From Candidatus Gastranaerophilales bacterium (GTDB lineage Bacteria; Cyanobacteriota; Vampirovibrionia; Gastranaerophilales; Gastranaerophilaceae), in assembly GCA_944323155.1 (NCBI GenBank), contig CALURL010000001.1, positions 124,001 to 188,000 on the forward strand: 64,000 nucleotides of DNA, in the 5' to 3' direction. The notes under the pieces were generated by a model. It searched no databases. It saw nothing but the letters and a program-made list of their open reading frames with translations, and had not been told where the DNA came from. Of the stretch, positions 1-8,911 are shown piece after piece. The translations under genes were made by a program, and so were the position numbers. Every line of letters starts with the position of its first letter. Position 1 is the first letter of the stretch.

Positions 1-30
1 TAAAAAAGCACAAGAAAATGCTTAATAATA

Positions 31-56
31 AAAAAACTCCCTTCGGGGAGTTTTTT
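31..56 (+). terminator. Intrinsic terminator with UUCG loop
   Basis: A run of A is followed by CTCCC-TTCG-GGGAG and six T. The stem can be extended by A-T pairs. It lies just before rpiB and probably ends an upstream gene whose last codons may occupy bases 2-25 (reading KKAQENA then stop), too little to identify. Confidence 0.9.
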
Positions 57-90
57 AGTATATAATATTTTTAAAAAGGAGTAAAGGTTA

Positions 91-525
91 ATGCAAAATA
101 CAAAAGTTGTAATAGGTTCTGATCATGGCGGTTTTGAGTACAAAGAAGAGATAAAAAAATTTTTATTGGAAAAAGGATATAAAATTATAGATGTTGGAAC
201 GAATTCAAAAGAGTCATGCGATTATCCGGTCTTTGCAAAAGAAGCAGTGCAAAAAATTATAAATGGTGAAGCTGACAGAGGAATTTTGATTTGCGGAACA
301 GGAATTGGCATGTCAATTACGGCAAACAAATTTAAAGGAATAAGAGCCGCTTTATGTGGAGATACATTTTCTGCACGTGCTACAAGGGCTCATAACAATT
401 CAAACATTTTGTGCCTCGGGGAGCGTGTTATAGGACTTGGACTTGCCATAGATATAGTAAACATATGGCTTAATACTGAATATGAAGGCGGAAGACATCA
501 AAAACGCATTGATATGATTGAATAA
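91..525 (+). CDS. rpiB: Ribose-5-phosphate isomerase B (RpiB/LacAB family)
   Basis: Interconverts ribose 5-phosphate and ribulose 5-phosphate in the cytoplasmic pentose phosphate pathway. The 144-aa length is normal for RpiB. The N-terminal SDHGG motif (about residues 10-14) and the ICGTGIGMSI segment with the presumed catalytic Cys68 are the family signatures, followed by a typical TRAHNNSN stretch. A good ribosome-binding site (AAAGGAG) precedes the ATG. The gene starts right after a terminator and is followed at close range by rsfS, so it may head a short housekeeping run. Confidence 0.95.
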   Translation: MQNTKVVIGSDHGGFEYKEEIKKFLLEKGYKIIDVGTNSKESCDYPVFAKEAVQKIINGEADRGILICGTGIGMSITANKFKGIRAALCGDTFSARATRAHNNSNILCLGERVIGLGLAIDIVNIWLNTEYEGGRHQKRIDMIE

Positions 526-571
526 TCTTGTGTTATAATAACTTTAGTATTAGAAAATATAAAGGGAAATT

Positions 572-970
572 ATGACAGAAGAATTAGATTCAAAAAAACT
601 GGCATGCGTCATTGCAGGAACTCTTGATGACAAACTCGGTAAAGATATTACTATTTTAAATATAAGCAATGTGTCTTCACTTGCGGATTATTTTGTAATC
701 GTTACAGGTGATTCTACACCGCAGGTAAAAGCTTTGATGGAAAACACAAAAGACAGAATAAAAAAATTATTCGGACGTTCTCCGCTTCGTATGGAAAATG
801 ATACAAAAAATCGCTGGAACTTGCTTGATTATGGCGATGTAGTTGTTCATATCTTACACAGAGACGAAAGAGAAACTTATGCGATAGAAAAGTTCTGGAG
901 CAATGCTTTCAGCGTATCAGAAGACGAATGGAGAGAAATTTCTAAAGAATATTCAGAATTCAACAGTTAA
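572..970 (+). CDS. rsfS: Ribosomal silencing factor RsfS (Iojap family)
   Basis: Binds ribosomal protein uL14 on the large subunit and blocks subunit joining when nutrients are low (family knowledge). The 132-aa protein carries the Iojap core: ADYFVIVTGDS near residues 47-57, RMENDTKNRWNLLDYGDVVV, and a final HRDERETYAIEKFW. The start is supported by AAAGGGAAATTATG. It lies 46 bp after rpiB and just before the TPR gene. Confidence 0.95.
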   Translation: MTEELDSKKLACVIAGTLDDKLGKDITILNISNVSSLADYFVIVTGDSTPQVKALMENTKDRIKKLFGRSPLRMENDTKNRWNLLDYGDVVVHILHRDERETYAIEKFWSNAFSVSEDEWREISKEYSEFNS

Positions 971-985
971 TATTTCTAAATACAG

Positions 986-1013
986 TTGCAATATTTGTGA
1001 AAATATGTAAAAT
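986..1013 (+). promoter_or_regulatory. Sigma70-like promoter, possibly leaderless
   Basis: TTGCAA at 986-991, a 16-nt spacer and TAAAAT at 1008-1013. The ATG at 1021 lies 7 nt after the -10 box and has no ribosome-binding site, so the transcript could begin at or next to the start codon. Confidence 0.45.
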
Positions 1014-1020
1014 AAAAGTT

Positions 1021-2097
1021 ATGGAAAATATGAGCAGAGAAGAATTAGATAAACAAATTAATGAAGCCATCATGGCAATGGCTAAAGAACCGCAAAATGC
1101 AGAGCATTATCATAAATTAGCAGAGCTTTATTTAAACAAGCAGAACTATGACAAGGTAATGTCTGTTTTAGAAAGCTTGCTTGCAATTCATCCTAATGAT
1201 GTTCAAGCACTTGTTGGTATGGGTACTATGTGGTTTTATGAAAAGGATTTCAGAAAATCACTTTCTTATTACAATAGAGCGCTTGAAATTAATCCAAAAA
1301 ATTTCCTTATATACTACAATATGGGAAATGTTTTTGCGGAATGGAAAAATTTTCCGAAAGCTTTATTTTACTACAACAGAGCTATTGATTTGAACTCTAC
1401 TAATCCAGAAATTTATAACGCAATTGCTTTGCTGTATCAAGATTTTGAAGATTATGTTGAAGCAAGAGCTTATTATGAAAAAGCACTTTCGCTTGATCCT
1501 GAAAATATTACTGCACTCGTAGACATGGGTAATGTTTGTTTTAAAATCTTTGATTACGAAACTGCTTTGGAATTGTACAAAAAAGTTTTTGTTCTTAATC
1601 CTGACAACAAAATTGTAGCTGTTTGTATAGGTAATACGCTTACTCTTATGAAGCAAAGAGAACAAGCTTACAGTTATTTTGAGAAAGCACTTACTATGGA
1701 AGGCGACAATTACAAAGCGTATATATGCTATGCAATTTCCCTTTCAGAATTTGGTGAATACGATATGGCTGTTGAAATGTATAAAAAAGCCATTGATATT
1801 TGCCCAAAAGAAATTAATGCACAAATTCTACTTGCCAACTTGTATACAAACTTTAACCGTATAGATCTGGCAATGGATTTGTATAAATCTACATTAAAAT
1901 TGAAGCCAAACAATGCAGAAACTTACATGCTTCTTGGAAATGCGCATTATCTAGATAATGATATTGAACAAGCTATAGCTTCTTATAGAGCTTCAATTAA
2001 TATTGAACCTGATAATGATGAGTACAGACTTATTTATACTCAAATTCTAGATGAGTATATTGACAAAAAACGAAATGGAGAAATGGAGCAGGCATAA
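1021..2097 (+). CDS. TPR repeat protein
   Basis: A soluble protein made almost wholly of tetratricopeptide repeats: roughly nine 34-residue units with the usual W-LG-Y-A-P spacing, such as YYNRALEINPKN and YYEKALSLDPEN. No signal peptide or membrane segment is visible. TPR arrays are protein-protein scaffolds, and no specific partner can be named. I chose the ATG at 1021 because a promoter-like -10 box lies 7 nt upstream; an in-frame GTG at 997 and ATG at 1030 are alternatives. Its stop codon overlaps the start of the next gene by one base (TAATG), so the two are probably translationally coupled. Confidence 0.85.
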   Translation: MENMSREELDKQINEAIMAMAKEPQNAEHYHKLAELYLNKQNYDKVMSVLESLLAIHPNDVQALVGMGTMWFYEKDFRKSLSYYNRALEINPKNFLIYYNMGNVFAEWKNFPKALFYYNRAIDLNSTNPEIYNAIALLYQDFEDYVEARAYYEKALSLDPENITALVDMGNVCFKIFDYETALELYKKVFVLNPDNKIVAVCIGNTLTLMKQREQAYSYFEKALTMEGDNYKAYICYAISLSEFGEYDMAVEMYKKAIDICPKEINAQILLANLYTNFNRIDLAMDLYKSTLKLKPNNAETYMLLGNAHYLDNDIEQAIASYRASINIEPDNDEYRLIYTQILDEYIDKKRNGEMEQA

Positions 2098-2510
2098 TGT
2101 ATAGAAACAATTCAGAACCATTTTTGATAGAAAGAATTGTTGCCGCTCTTAGTTACCTTACAATGGGATTTGCAGGTTTCATATGGCTTATTCTCGGACT
2201 TTTTACAAAAGCTAATTTAAGGCATTTTATGCAATACCATATTTTTCAATCAATTTTTATATCAATAGCTTTTGTTCTGCTTTCTTATATTATAAGCTTT
2301 TTGAGCAATATATTGAGTGTGATTCCTTTTATAAACAAAATTGTTGCACAATTAACTTTTTTGTTAAATATGCCTGTTCTTTATGATTTTTCAATAATAC
2401 AAGTAATTATTTACATGTTCTTAATTTATCTTGCAGCAACTTCTTTTATGGGAAAATATTCTTACGTACCGTACGTTTCAGAAATTATTGACCAAAATGT
2501 TAGAAGATAA
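2097..2510 (+). CDS. Tic20-like small membrane protein
   Basis: The 137-aa protein has about four hydrophobic segments (about residues 15-37, 50-70, 78-95, 102-122). The opening RIVAALSYLTMGFAGFIW and a following FMQYHIFQSIF resemble the cyanobacterial Tic20/YCF60 family, in which an FxRFNxMQ-type motif follows the first helices. In plastids Tic20 is a protein-import channel component; the role of bacterial homologues is not settled. It is coupled to the preceding TPR gene by a one-base stop/start overlap. The family call rests on pattern only and could be wrong; a generic DUF4870-like membrane protein is the alternative. Confidence 0.55.
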   Translation: MYRNNSEPFLIERIVAALSYLTMGFAGFIWLILGLFTKANLRHFMQYHIFQSIFISIAFVLLSYIISFLSNILSVIPFINKIVAQLTFLLNMPVLYDFSIIQVIIYMFLIYLAATSFMGKYSYVPYVSEIIDQNVRR

Positions 2511-2570
2511 GTAGCAAAAAATTTTTTGTTTGCGTTTTTGCATGTACATGGGGAATTAACTGAGGTATTT

Positions 2571-3695
2571 ATGGCGATTGAAAAAGTAAATCTGCAAAAA
2601 TTTTATTTACCTGTGCAAAGCACAAATGCACAGGTACAAGTTGCAGAAAACAACAAAAATAATGACAAGCATTTAAGCACTTCCGCAAAATACATGATTG
2701 GTGCAACCTGCCTGGCAGCTGTAGTTGTGGGAATAATAGGTCATAGTAATAACTGGTGGAGAAAAGCGGCTGTAGCGGCTAAACAAGGACTCGAAAATGG
2801 TCATCCGCCTGAAGAGCCTAACAACATTTTGTCTATAATAAATAAATCTATAAAAAGTAGAAAAACTAAACACGGAAAAATTAAATTTTACACCGAAGAA
2901 TATGAAAATGGAAATAAACTTGAAATTGTCAAGGAAACTTATAACTCTGCTGATAAAGATACAGGAATGCATTCCATCACAACTTACAGACTTAGAGATA
3001 ATAACAACAATGTTATTTATAAAATAGGATACCGAAAACAACAAGGTAAACATTACGAAACTATTCTTGACCTAAACACAAATACACAATATATAAGACA
3101 AAAAACAGATTTCTTTCCATATCATGAAGATATAGCCAAAATAAAACTAGAAAAAACTTCTGGTGGTAAATTACAAAAAGCTGATAATCCTGTACAATCC
3201 TGTACACAAGAAGAATTTGATAATGTAAAAAATGAGCTTCTACAAAATAGCATGCCAAAACAACGAAATTCTTTAATTGAAAGATTTATGAACCGGTTAA
3301 GAATCAAGGTTGTTTCAGGAACAGAAACAGTTATGAAAGATCCTGACGGAAGACAAATTTCTATCCGTGATTTTGGAGATAATAAAGAATTTTATAAACA
3401 AGAATTACCCGACGGCAGCTTTCATCTGCATCTCGGCATAAAAAATTTAGCTAAAAAGGTGTACACACATAGAACTGAAAAATTAGGAGAAAATTTCTTT
3501 GAACATGAAGAAGTTTTTACTCAGAATGGTATTTACTACAGAAAAATGATATTTTTTGATGATGGTAATAGATGTGTAAGATATGATAAAGATCAATATG
3601 GCAAATTAGTTGGAGTTTCGGAAGACGAATTTGAAAAAAACAAGCAGCATGCAATATCACAATTTCTGCCAGACGGAACTGACTTAAAGTTATAA
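2571..3695 (+). CDS. Unknown protein with N-terminal membrane anchor
   Basis: I do not recognise this 374-aa protein. One hydrophobic stretch (about residues 39-56, ATCLAAVVVGIIG) may anchor it. The rest is polar, rich in K/N/E, and contains beta-type repeats of the form 'GKxKFYTEEYENGNKLE'. The ATG at 2571 was chosen because GAGG lies 5 nt upstream; an in-frame TTG at 2526 has no such site. A bidirectional terminator follows it. Confidence 0.7.
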   Translation: MAIEKVNLQKFYLPVQSTNAQVQVAENNKNNDKHLSTSAKYMIGATCLAAVVVGIIGHSNNWWRKAAVAAKQGLENGHPPEEPNNILSIINKSIKSRKTKHGKIKFYTEEYENGNKLEIVKETYNSADKDTGMHSITTYRLRDNNNNVIYKIGYRKQQGKHYETILDLNTNTQYIRQKTDFFPYHEDIAKIKLEKTSGGKLQKADNPVQSCTQEEFDNVKNELLQNSMPKQRNSLIERFMNRLRIKVVSGTETVMKDPDGRQISIRDFGDNKEFYKQELPDGSFHLHLGIKNLAKKVYTHRTEKLGENFFEHEEVFTQNGIYYRKMIFFDDGNRCVRYDKDQYGKLVGVSEDEFEKNKQHAISQFLPDGTDLKL

Positions 3696-3702
3696 ATAAA
3701 AG

Positions 3703-3731
3703 AAAGCCCCTGATTATATCAGGGGTTGTTT
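3703..3731. terminator. Bidirectional intrinsic terminator
   Basis: CCCCTGAT-TAT-ATCAGGGG hairpin between convergent genes, flanked by a T-rich stretch on each strand. Confidence 0.85.
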
Positions 3732-3752
3732 CATGCTGAAAAGATCTATGAC

Positions 3753-5027
3753 TTAAGATTGTGAGGTTTTTGACAAAATTATTGCATTAGAAAGCGGAAT
3801 TCCACCTCTTGCTTGCGGCTTGTTAACGACTTGCCCATTGACATACATAACAGTTGAACCGCCGCCGTCAAGGTTCATTGCATTAACACAGCCAATTGAT
3901 TTCATAAAATTTGCTAATTCCATTAAGGTCATACCAATAGAGCTTCCTTCACGACCGTCAACTGCAACAAGTATAAAATTATTATCTGCAGTGTACCCAA
4001 TTGCGCTTCTGGGATTTCTACCGCCTATTGAACCTAGTTTCTGCGCAGTCATATCCACAAATACTTCACCGTTTTTAACTAAATATGGCCCGCCGCTTAT
4101 TATATGTTTTACCCCTTTCCATTCAGGAGTTGTTTTTATATCCAATTTAACTTTTTTCTTTTCTAAAAGTTGATACAATTGTTTTTTAGGTCCTGAAATT
4201 ACATAGCCGTTATCAGGAATTTGAATAGGATTTGCAGATGCTTTTACAATTTTATCATCAACCACAAGTAGTCCAACACCATATTTAGGGGCATATGGAG
4301 AATATTTTCCCCACTCCGGCGTGTAAACTATTACATGAGTTGAAAGCATTCTTGGCTGATTTATGTTATTAACATTAATTGTATGTCCGCTGCCTTTTAC
4401 TGTACTTGTGAATTGAACTCTTGCGATATCGAATCCATCATCAAAAATTCCCATGGCAACTCTATCATAAATCGGGCCTGTATACATTTTTTCATCAATC
4501 ATTAAAGTTCCTAATGGAACGCCAGTCTGAGGTTTGAAGTATGTACCATTCAAGGCAACTATTGCGTTATTGTTTTTTGCAATTGTTGTAATTGTTCTTC
4601 TGCTTTTCAAATTTTGTGATGAAGATAAAGCTGGAGTCAATTCCAAATCTTTTGCCAGATTAAAATCAACTTCAACAACATTAATTCTTACAGGTCTTCC
4701 ACTGTAATATTTTGTCAATTTAATGTGTTTTACCCCGTCAGTAACATCATTTACTATAGCTTTAGGGAATTTTTGCTTAATCATAAGATCAAAATTCTTC
4801 TGTCTTGTTTCAGGCGAAATTTCATTAAGAATTTTTTCTTTAATTTGACTCGAATTCTTATCCTGAATAGGTACAGAAGTTTGCGCAAGTTTTATATCAT
4901 TTGCTGATATTGGAAAAAGCATTTGCGACAACACCAAAACCCCGATAATAGAAACATTTACTAAATGCACAATTAGTTTGTAATCGCATTTGTACTCAAA
5001 ATTTTTGCAGAACAACAACGTATCCAT
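3753..5027 (-). CDS. Phosphodiester glycosidase family protein (NAGPA-like)
   Basis: The C-terminal 280 residues match the phosphodiester glycosidase family (NAGPA domain), which removes GlcNAc from phosphodiester-linked sugars; bacterial members are thought to act on envelope glycans. Visible landmarks are ALNGTYF, ISGGPYLVKNGEVF, NPRSAIGYT, LVAVDGR and the late NLDGGGSTVMYVNG motif. A hydrophobic segment at about residues 19-43 suggests a signal anchor with export of the enzyme. The start has a strong site (TTGAGGTGACATTATG). The gene has its own promoter and a roughly 147-nt leader. Confidence 0.88.
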   Translation of the reverse strand: MDTLLFCKNFEYKCDYKLIVHLVNVSIIGVLVLSQMLFPISANDIKLAQTSVPIQDKNSSQIKEKILNEISPETRQKNFDLMIKQKFPKAIVNDVTDGVKHIKLTKYYSGRPVRINVVEVDFNLAKDLELTPALSSSQNLKSRRTITTIAKNNNAIVALNGTYFKPQTGVPLGTLMIDEKMYTGPIYDRVAMGIFDDGFDIARVQFTSTVKGSGHTINVNNINQPRMLSTHVIVYTPEWGKYSPYAPKYGVGLLVVDDKIVKASANPIQIPDNGYVISGPKKQLYQLLEKKKVKLDIKTTPEWKGVKHIISGGPYLVKNGEVFVDMTAQKLGSIGGRNPRSAIGYTADNNFILVAVDGREGSSIGMTLMELANFMKSIGCVNAMNLDGGGSTVMYVNGQVVNKPQARGGIPLSNAIILSKTSQS

Positions 5028-5209
5028 AATGTCACCTCAAGTTAAAAAAGTAACAGGATACCTTTTTTATTTTTGAGTGGGTTGGGGAATAACACTCAGA
5101 GAAGGACTAATTTTTGCTGTTCAGGGGCTATTTTCTTTTTCTTACGTGACGCCCCTAAATAGGAACGCCCCTCTACTACTATTGTAACATAAATTTACAA
5201 TTTCCGCAA
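5028..5209 (-). promoter_or_regulatory. Promoter and structured leader of the glycosidase gene
   Basis: On the minus strand TTGCGG (5204-5209), a 17-nt spacer and TACAAT (5181-5186) precede a leader of about 147 nt. In the RNA sense, AGGGGC occurs twice (5167-5172 and 5151-5156) and GCCCCT once (5123-5128), so the single downstream arm could pair with either upstream arm. I recognise no known riboswitch class. The rest of the 248-bp gap holds nothing else I can identify. Confidence 0.45.
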
Positions 5210-5275
5210 GGGGGCGCAAAACTCTTTATATCAAAGATTTTACAAAACTAAATAGTGTAAAATTCACAATATAAG

Positions 5276-5695
5276 CTATTTTAAATCTGATAAATAGGTT
5301 GTAACCATTTTTTCAGCTTCTTTTACAGGCATAGAACCATCTGCTGAAGTTATTTTAGCATTTTTACCTGCAGTTTTTTCAATTACAAAATTCATAAATG
5401 ATCTACCGCCTTGAAAAATACCGTTAGATAGAGTTAACTCTGCCTGTTTACCGAATTTTGTCTCTCTTAAAAAGATATCAGCATTTTTTGTTGTAGTCAT
5501 GTATGTACCAAGATTATTTTTAAATCTGTTCTGAGAAAGTTTTGTAAAAGCGTTTTGAACTGCTGAATTTACAGGTTCAGAATTTAATATTTTTGTAAGC
5601 TTTTTTGTACTGCCAAATGAATTAGCGTTTGTTCCTGCATTATTTCTGTTTTGCGCAGGAAAAATTTGCGGGGTAAAAGTAATTTTTGAAATCAT
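5276..5695 (-). CDS. Small unknown protein
   Basis: I do not recognise this 139-aa protein. It has no clear signal peptide. It begins with ISKITFTPQIF, then an N/A/G-rich linker, then a compact region (about residues 65-139) with alternating hydrophobic residues that could be a small alpha/beta fold. AAGGA lies about 9 nt before the ATG, and a good promoter sits immediately upstream, so it is expressed on its own between the glycosidase and pilin-like gene 1. Confidence 0.65.
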   Translation of the reverse strand: MISKITFTPQIFPAQNRNNAGTNANSFGSTKKLTKILNSEPVNSAVQNAFTKLSQNRFKNNLGTYMTTTKNADIFLRETKFGKQAELTLSNGIFQGGRSFMNFVIEKTAGKNAKITSADGSMPVKEAEKMVTTYLSDLK

Positions 5696-5738
5696 AATTT
5701 TTGTCCTTCACAAATAATAAATGTATCTAACACACTTT

Positions 5739-5767
5739 ATTTAACTGCAAAAGATTTTTCTTGTCAA
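5739..5767 (-). promoter_or_regulatory. Sigma70-like promoter
   Basis: Minus strand TTGACA at 5762-5767, a 17-nt spacer and TTAAAT at 5739-5744, upstream of the small unknown gene that starts at 5695. The -35 box abuts the stop of pilin-like gene 1. Confidence 0.6.
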
Positions 5768-5769
5768 AT

Positions 5770-6497
5770 TTAAATTATATCATCAACATCTTCTTCTTTT
5801 TCTTTAAAACATGGATAACCTTCAGGGATTTTCCAATTGTTTAGCTGCAATATTTTAGTTGCATTCACGCAATCATCACCCAATCCCTCGTCAGTTCCAT
5901 CCCATTCAGTTCCAACATATGGTTCAACTGCGCCATTGCAGAAATTCTTTGCTCTGAGATTGTTTTCACACCAACCTGGATAAAAACCAAATAAAAAAGT
6001 ATCAAGGCCTGTTACAACTTTATCAAGACTTGCTTTTTTGGCGTCAGGGAAAAATAAAATGTCATGACCGTAATAGGTAAATCTAGCAGCCGAACCATCT
6101 GCAAAATAAACGAACAATTTTCCATCTTTTTCTTCAGTTTTAGTAGCTTTAAGATAATTTTTAAAATATTTGTTATAAATTGCTAAATTGCATGCATAAC
6201 CATCTTCAGAGCCCTCTGAATCGCACGCACCAGTTAATTTCCAATCAGTACGCATACCATTGTCTATTTCTGAAAGCGTAACTGCCTGCCCCATCATAGA
6301 ATAAAATTTTTCTAATCTGGTTTCTATAACTTTTTTCTGATTACTTTGTATAAGAACGGGCATTGTCATTGATGAAACAACACCAATTATTCCAAGAGTA
6401 ACTAAAATTTCAGCTAAAGTAAAGGCCTTAAAAGTGGTGTAAAAGAAGACTAGGCCTATGCCCCCCCCCCCGTGAACTCTTCTAATTTGTTTTTCAT
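5770..6497 (-). CDS. Pilin-like gene 1, phase-variable candidate (OFF as sequenced)
   Basis: Type IV pilin/pseudopilin-like gene. From the ATG at 6497 (AAGGAG 8 nt upstream) the reading is MKNKLEEFT, a run of Gly codons, then a stop (13 codons). The pilin helix FTLAEILVTLGIIGVV lies in the frame obtained if the 11-G run had 12 (or 9) residues. With 12 it would encode 242 aa. The body (about residues 65-242) has several Cys and an acidic tail EEDVDD. It lacks the DxNGxxxPN motif seen in its paralogues. An ATG inside the helix (6369) would give a 199-aa protein without the leader and is unlikely to be used. A real frameshift and a homopolymer miscall cannot be told apart here. Confidence 0.85.
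6461..6471 (-). repeat. G11 homopolymer in pilin-like gene 1
   Basis: Eleven C on the plus strand, i.e. eleven G in the coding sense, starting at coding nucleotide 27. In-frame lengths are multiples of three, so this copy is one G short. The tract is followed by CATAGGCCTAGTCTTC, close to the tag at genes 2 and 3. Confidence 0.95.
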
Positions 6498-6525
6498 AAT
6501 AAATCTCCTTTTTTTATACCTTAAC

Positions 6526-6555
6526 ATTATAAAGTATCACATCAATCTATGTCAA
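6526..6555 (-). promoter_or_regulatory. Promoter of pilin-like gene 1
   Basis: Minus strand TTGACA (6550-6555), an 18-nt spacer and TATAAT (6526-6531), both perfect hexamers. The -35 box lies in the 3' end of the helicase gene. Confidence 0.8.
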
Positions 6556-8827
6556 CTGGTTCACGAAGGATTTTTTCTATTGCTTCGCGAGCTGTGAACA
6601 CTAGAGATTCAGGAACATTATCAATTGTCGTAAACTGTCTTAACACATCAACAACACGCTTAAATGAGCGGACAATATCACCTTCCCCCATATCAATCTG
6701 CTCTGTAATAGTCTCCCACTCAGCACCTTCAACCCAGAGTTCAATTAGTGAACTAAAATACGGATTAATATACATAGGCGCCTCTACAGAATATCTATTT
6801 TGAACTTTTTCAAGCTTACGCCTAATATTTCTAATCAAATTCAAAGTTTTTCTGACAGTTTCCGAAATAGGAAGGTACGGGATATCAATACGTAAATCCT
6901 CGGTTGTAATTGCGCAAATAACAGCAGCAAGCTGCGCCGGAGTCAATCCGTCTAACACATTTGAAAAAATAATTTGTGCGATAAAAAGTTCATTTTCAGA
7001 GCGGATTTGTGCAGTTGTGATTCCATACTCCGTCGGATAATCATCGCGCAAATATCCGAAATCAGTTAAAACACTTCTATGAGCTAAAAATTTATTCCAG
7101 AAAATATCACGCTGTCTCTCTATTTCTTTATTAAGCTTCTGCTGACGCTGCTCAAGACGTGCAATTACTTCTATATTTTTAGAATGCTTTCTGTACAATT
7201 TGCAAGTATCACACTGAAAACTATGCATTTTACTAAGCATTGCTTTTGTTTCTGCACCAAACTGCAAAGCTTCCGGAGAAAGCGGTCTGTTTTTTGCCTT
7301 TTCTTGCTTACAAATTTTCTTATAAGTCTGGCGATTTTGAACGTAAATATGTCTTAATTTATCATATTCATAAAGCTCTTTATCAGAAAGTTTGTATGGG
7401 CACACAAAATTTCTTGAAGCAATTTCCTTTTCATTCATTTCATAAGCTTTTAAGAGCGGCTTGAGTCTTGAACCAGAAGAAAAATACCCAAAACTTTTCA
7501 AAATAAGTTCTTTAGCCTCATCAAGACTAAATCTTTGCAACAAGTTCAAAACCATTGAATAAGATGGAGAAAAACGGCTTTCCAAAGGATTAGCATCGCT
7601 CAAAACAAGTTCTGCAACCTCTTCCGGAGACTGGAACTGCGTGCCGACAATAACAACATATCCGACTTCATCCATTCCGCGTCGTCCTGCACGGCCTGAC
7701 ATCTGCAAAAACTCACTTGCCGTAAGCATTCTATGGCCTGAATCTGTTCTTTTGCTGGTTGAACTTATGACTGTTGAACGAGCCGGCATATTTATTCCTG
7801 CAGCAAGTGTTTCTGTTGCGAATACAACTTTTATTAAACCTTTTTGAAAAAGTTTTTCGACAAGATTTTTCCACGCCGGCAAAAGCCCGGCATGGTGAGA
7901 AGCTACGCCTTGATATAAATATTCTAAATGCTTATTATTATACAAATGAGGGTTTTCTGCGATATACTCATCGACAAATTGCTTAATTTGAGCTTTTTCA
8001 GCCTTTGTTATAAGTTCTAAAGACGCGCATTTTTCCATTTGTTCATCGCATTTTCTACGCGAAAATGTAAAATATATCGCAGGAAGCATGTCATTTTGCT
8101 GTAAATTTCTAACTACATTTCTCACATAAGATTTTTTATTTTGAAGTTTACGTCCGAAAACTCTTTTTTCCGGCTTAATTTTCTTATTAAGCTGGCCGCT
8201 TGGGGTTAAAAGCGGCAACAATTTATCCGGCTGAGAGCTGTCAAAGTAATAAAATCTCAACGGAACAGGTCTGAAATCTGTATCAACAAGTTCGGTTTTA
8301 GAATGAACAGTATTAATCCATGCTGTAAGTTCATCAGCATTTGCAACAGTTGCAGAAAGCGCTATTATCTGAACATTTGTCGGGCAGTAAATTATACTTT
8401 CTTCCCAAACAGTTCCGCGCTGCTCATCGTTCATATAATGAACTTCATCAAGAACAACATATTTAACATCTTTCAAATTATCTGTTACAGAGCCAAAATT
8501 TGTGCCATAAAGCATATTTCTGAACACTTCCGTTGTCATAACAACGATTTGTGCATTACGGTTAATCGAAGTATCGCCGGTAAGAAGTCCCACCTTGTCA
8601 TTGCCGTATTTTTCACCAAAGTCATAATATTTTTGATTAGACAGAGCTTTTAAAGGTGTTGTATAAAAAATTCTAGTTCCGTTCTCAATAGCATTATGTA
8701 TTGCATGCTGGGCAATAACAGTTTTACCTGCACCTGTTGGCGCGCATACGACTACACTTTTACCTTCATCAATAAGCTTGCAGGCATCTTTTTGAAAATC
8801 ATCTAGTTCAAACGGGAATTCGTTCAT
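6542..8827 (-). CDS. Ski2-like DEAD/DEAH-box RNA helicase (HelY/Mtr4 type)
   Basis: A 761-aa superfamily 2 helicase. Walker A is APTGAGKT (residues 29-36), motif II is DEVH, motif III is SAT, and motif VI is QMSGRAGRRG. The C-terminal half has the long DSHCT-type region of Ski2/Mtr4/HelY proteins. A small Cys pair (CDTC, about residue 540) lies before a coiled stretch. The family unwinds RNA with 3'-to-5' polarity, and eukaryotic members feed the exosome; cyanobacterial HelY homologues are less well studied. AAGGAT precedes the ATG by 5 nt. The gene ends where the promoter of pilin-like gene 1 begins. Confidence 0.9.
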   Translation of the reverse strand: MNEFPFELDDFQKDACKLIDEGKSVVVCAPTGAGKTVIAQHAIHNAIENGTRIFYTTPLKALSNQKYYDFGEKYGNDKVGLLTGDTSINRNAQIVVMTTEVFRNMLYGTNFGSVTDNLKDVKYVVLDEVHYMNDEQRGTVWEESIIYCPTNVQIIALSATVANADELTAWINTVHSKTELVDTDFRPVPLRFYYFDSSQPDKLLPLLTPSGQLNKKIKPEKRVFGRKLQNKKSYVRNVVRNLQQNDMLPAIYFTFSRRKCDEQMEKCASLELITKAEKAQIKQFVDEYIAENPHLYNNKHLEYLYQGVASHHAGLLPAWKNLVEKLFQKGLIKVVFATETLAAGINMPARSTVISSTSKRTDSGHRMLTASEFLQMSGRAGRRGMDEVGYVVIVGTQFQSPEEVAELVLSDANPLESRFSPSYSMVLNLLQRFSLDEAKELILKSFGYFSSGSRLKPLLKAYEMNEKEIASRNFVCPYKLSDKELYEYDKLRHIYVQNRQTYKKICKQEKAKNRPLSPEALQFGAETKAMLSKMHSFQCDTCKLYRKHSKNIEVIARLEQRQQKLNKEIERQRDIFWNKFLAHRSVLTDFGYLRDDYPTEYGITTAQIRSENELFIAQIIFSNVLDGLTPAQLAAVICAITTEDLRIDIPYLPISETVRKTLNLIRNIRRKLEKVQNRYSVEAPMYINPYFSSLIELWVEGAEWETITEQIDMGEGDIVRSFKRVVDVLRQFTTIDNVPESLVFTAREAIEKILREPVDID

Positions 8828-8911
8828 CTTAATCCTTAAAAAAGCTATTTCTTATAATTATTATGCCCTAAAAATGCCAATTTGTAAAACTTTATTAATA
8901 TATAATATTAA

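Noticed and set aside
5028-5209. Known riboswitch upstream of the phosphodiester glycosidase
   Set aside because: The conserved core of c-di-GMP, preQ1, fluoride or guanidine classes could not be found; only simple alternative hairpins are visible.
6461-6471. Gene 1 as an ordinary pseudogene
   Set aside because: The only lesion is the homopolymer; promoter, ribosome-binding site and the rest of the frame are intact, and paralogues have the same tract. A sequencing error in the run remains possible.
8303-8653. Plus-strand open frames inside the helicase, uvrB, mgtE and other genes
   Set aside because: They lie wholly antisense to well-supported genes, lack binding sites and read as composition shadows.
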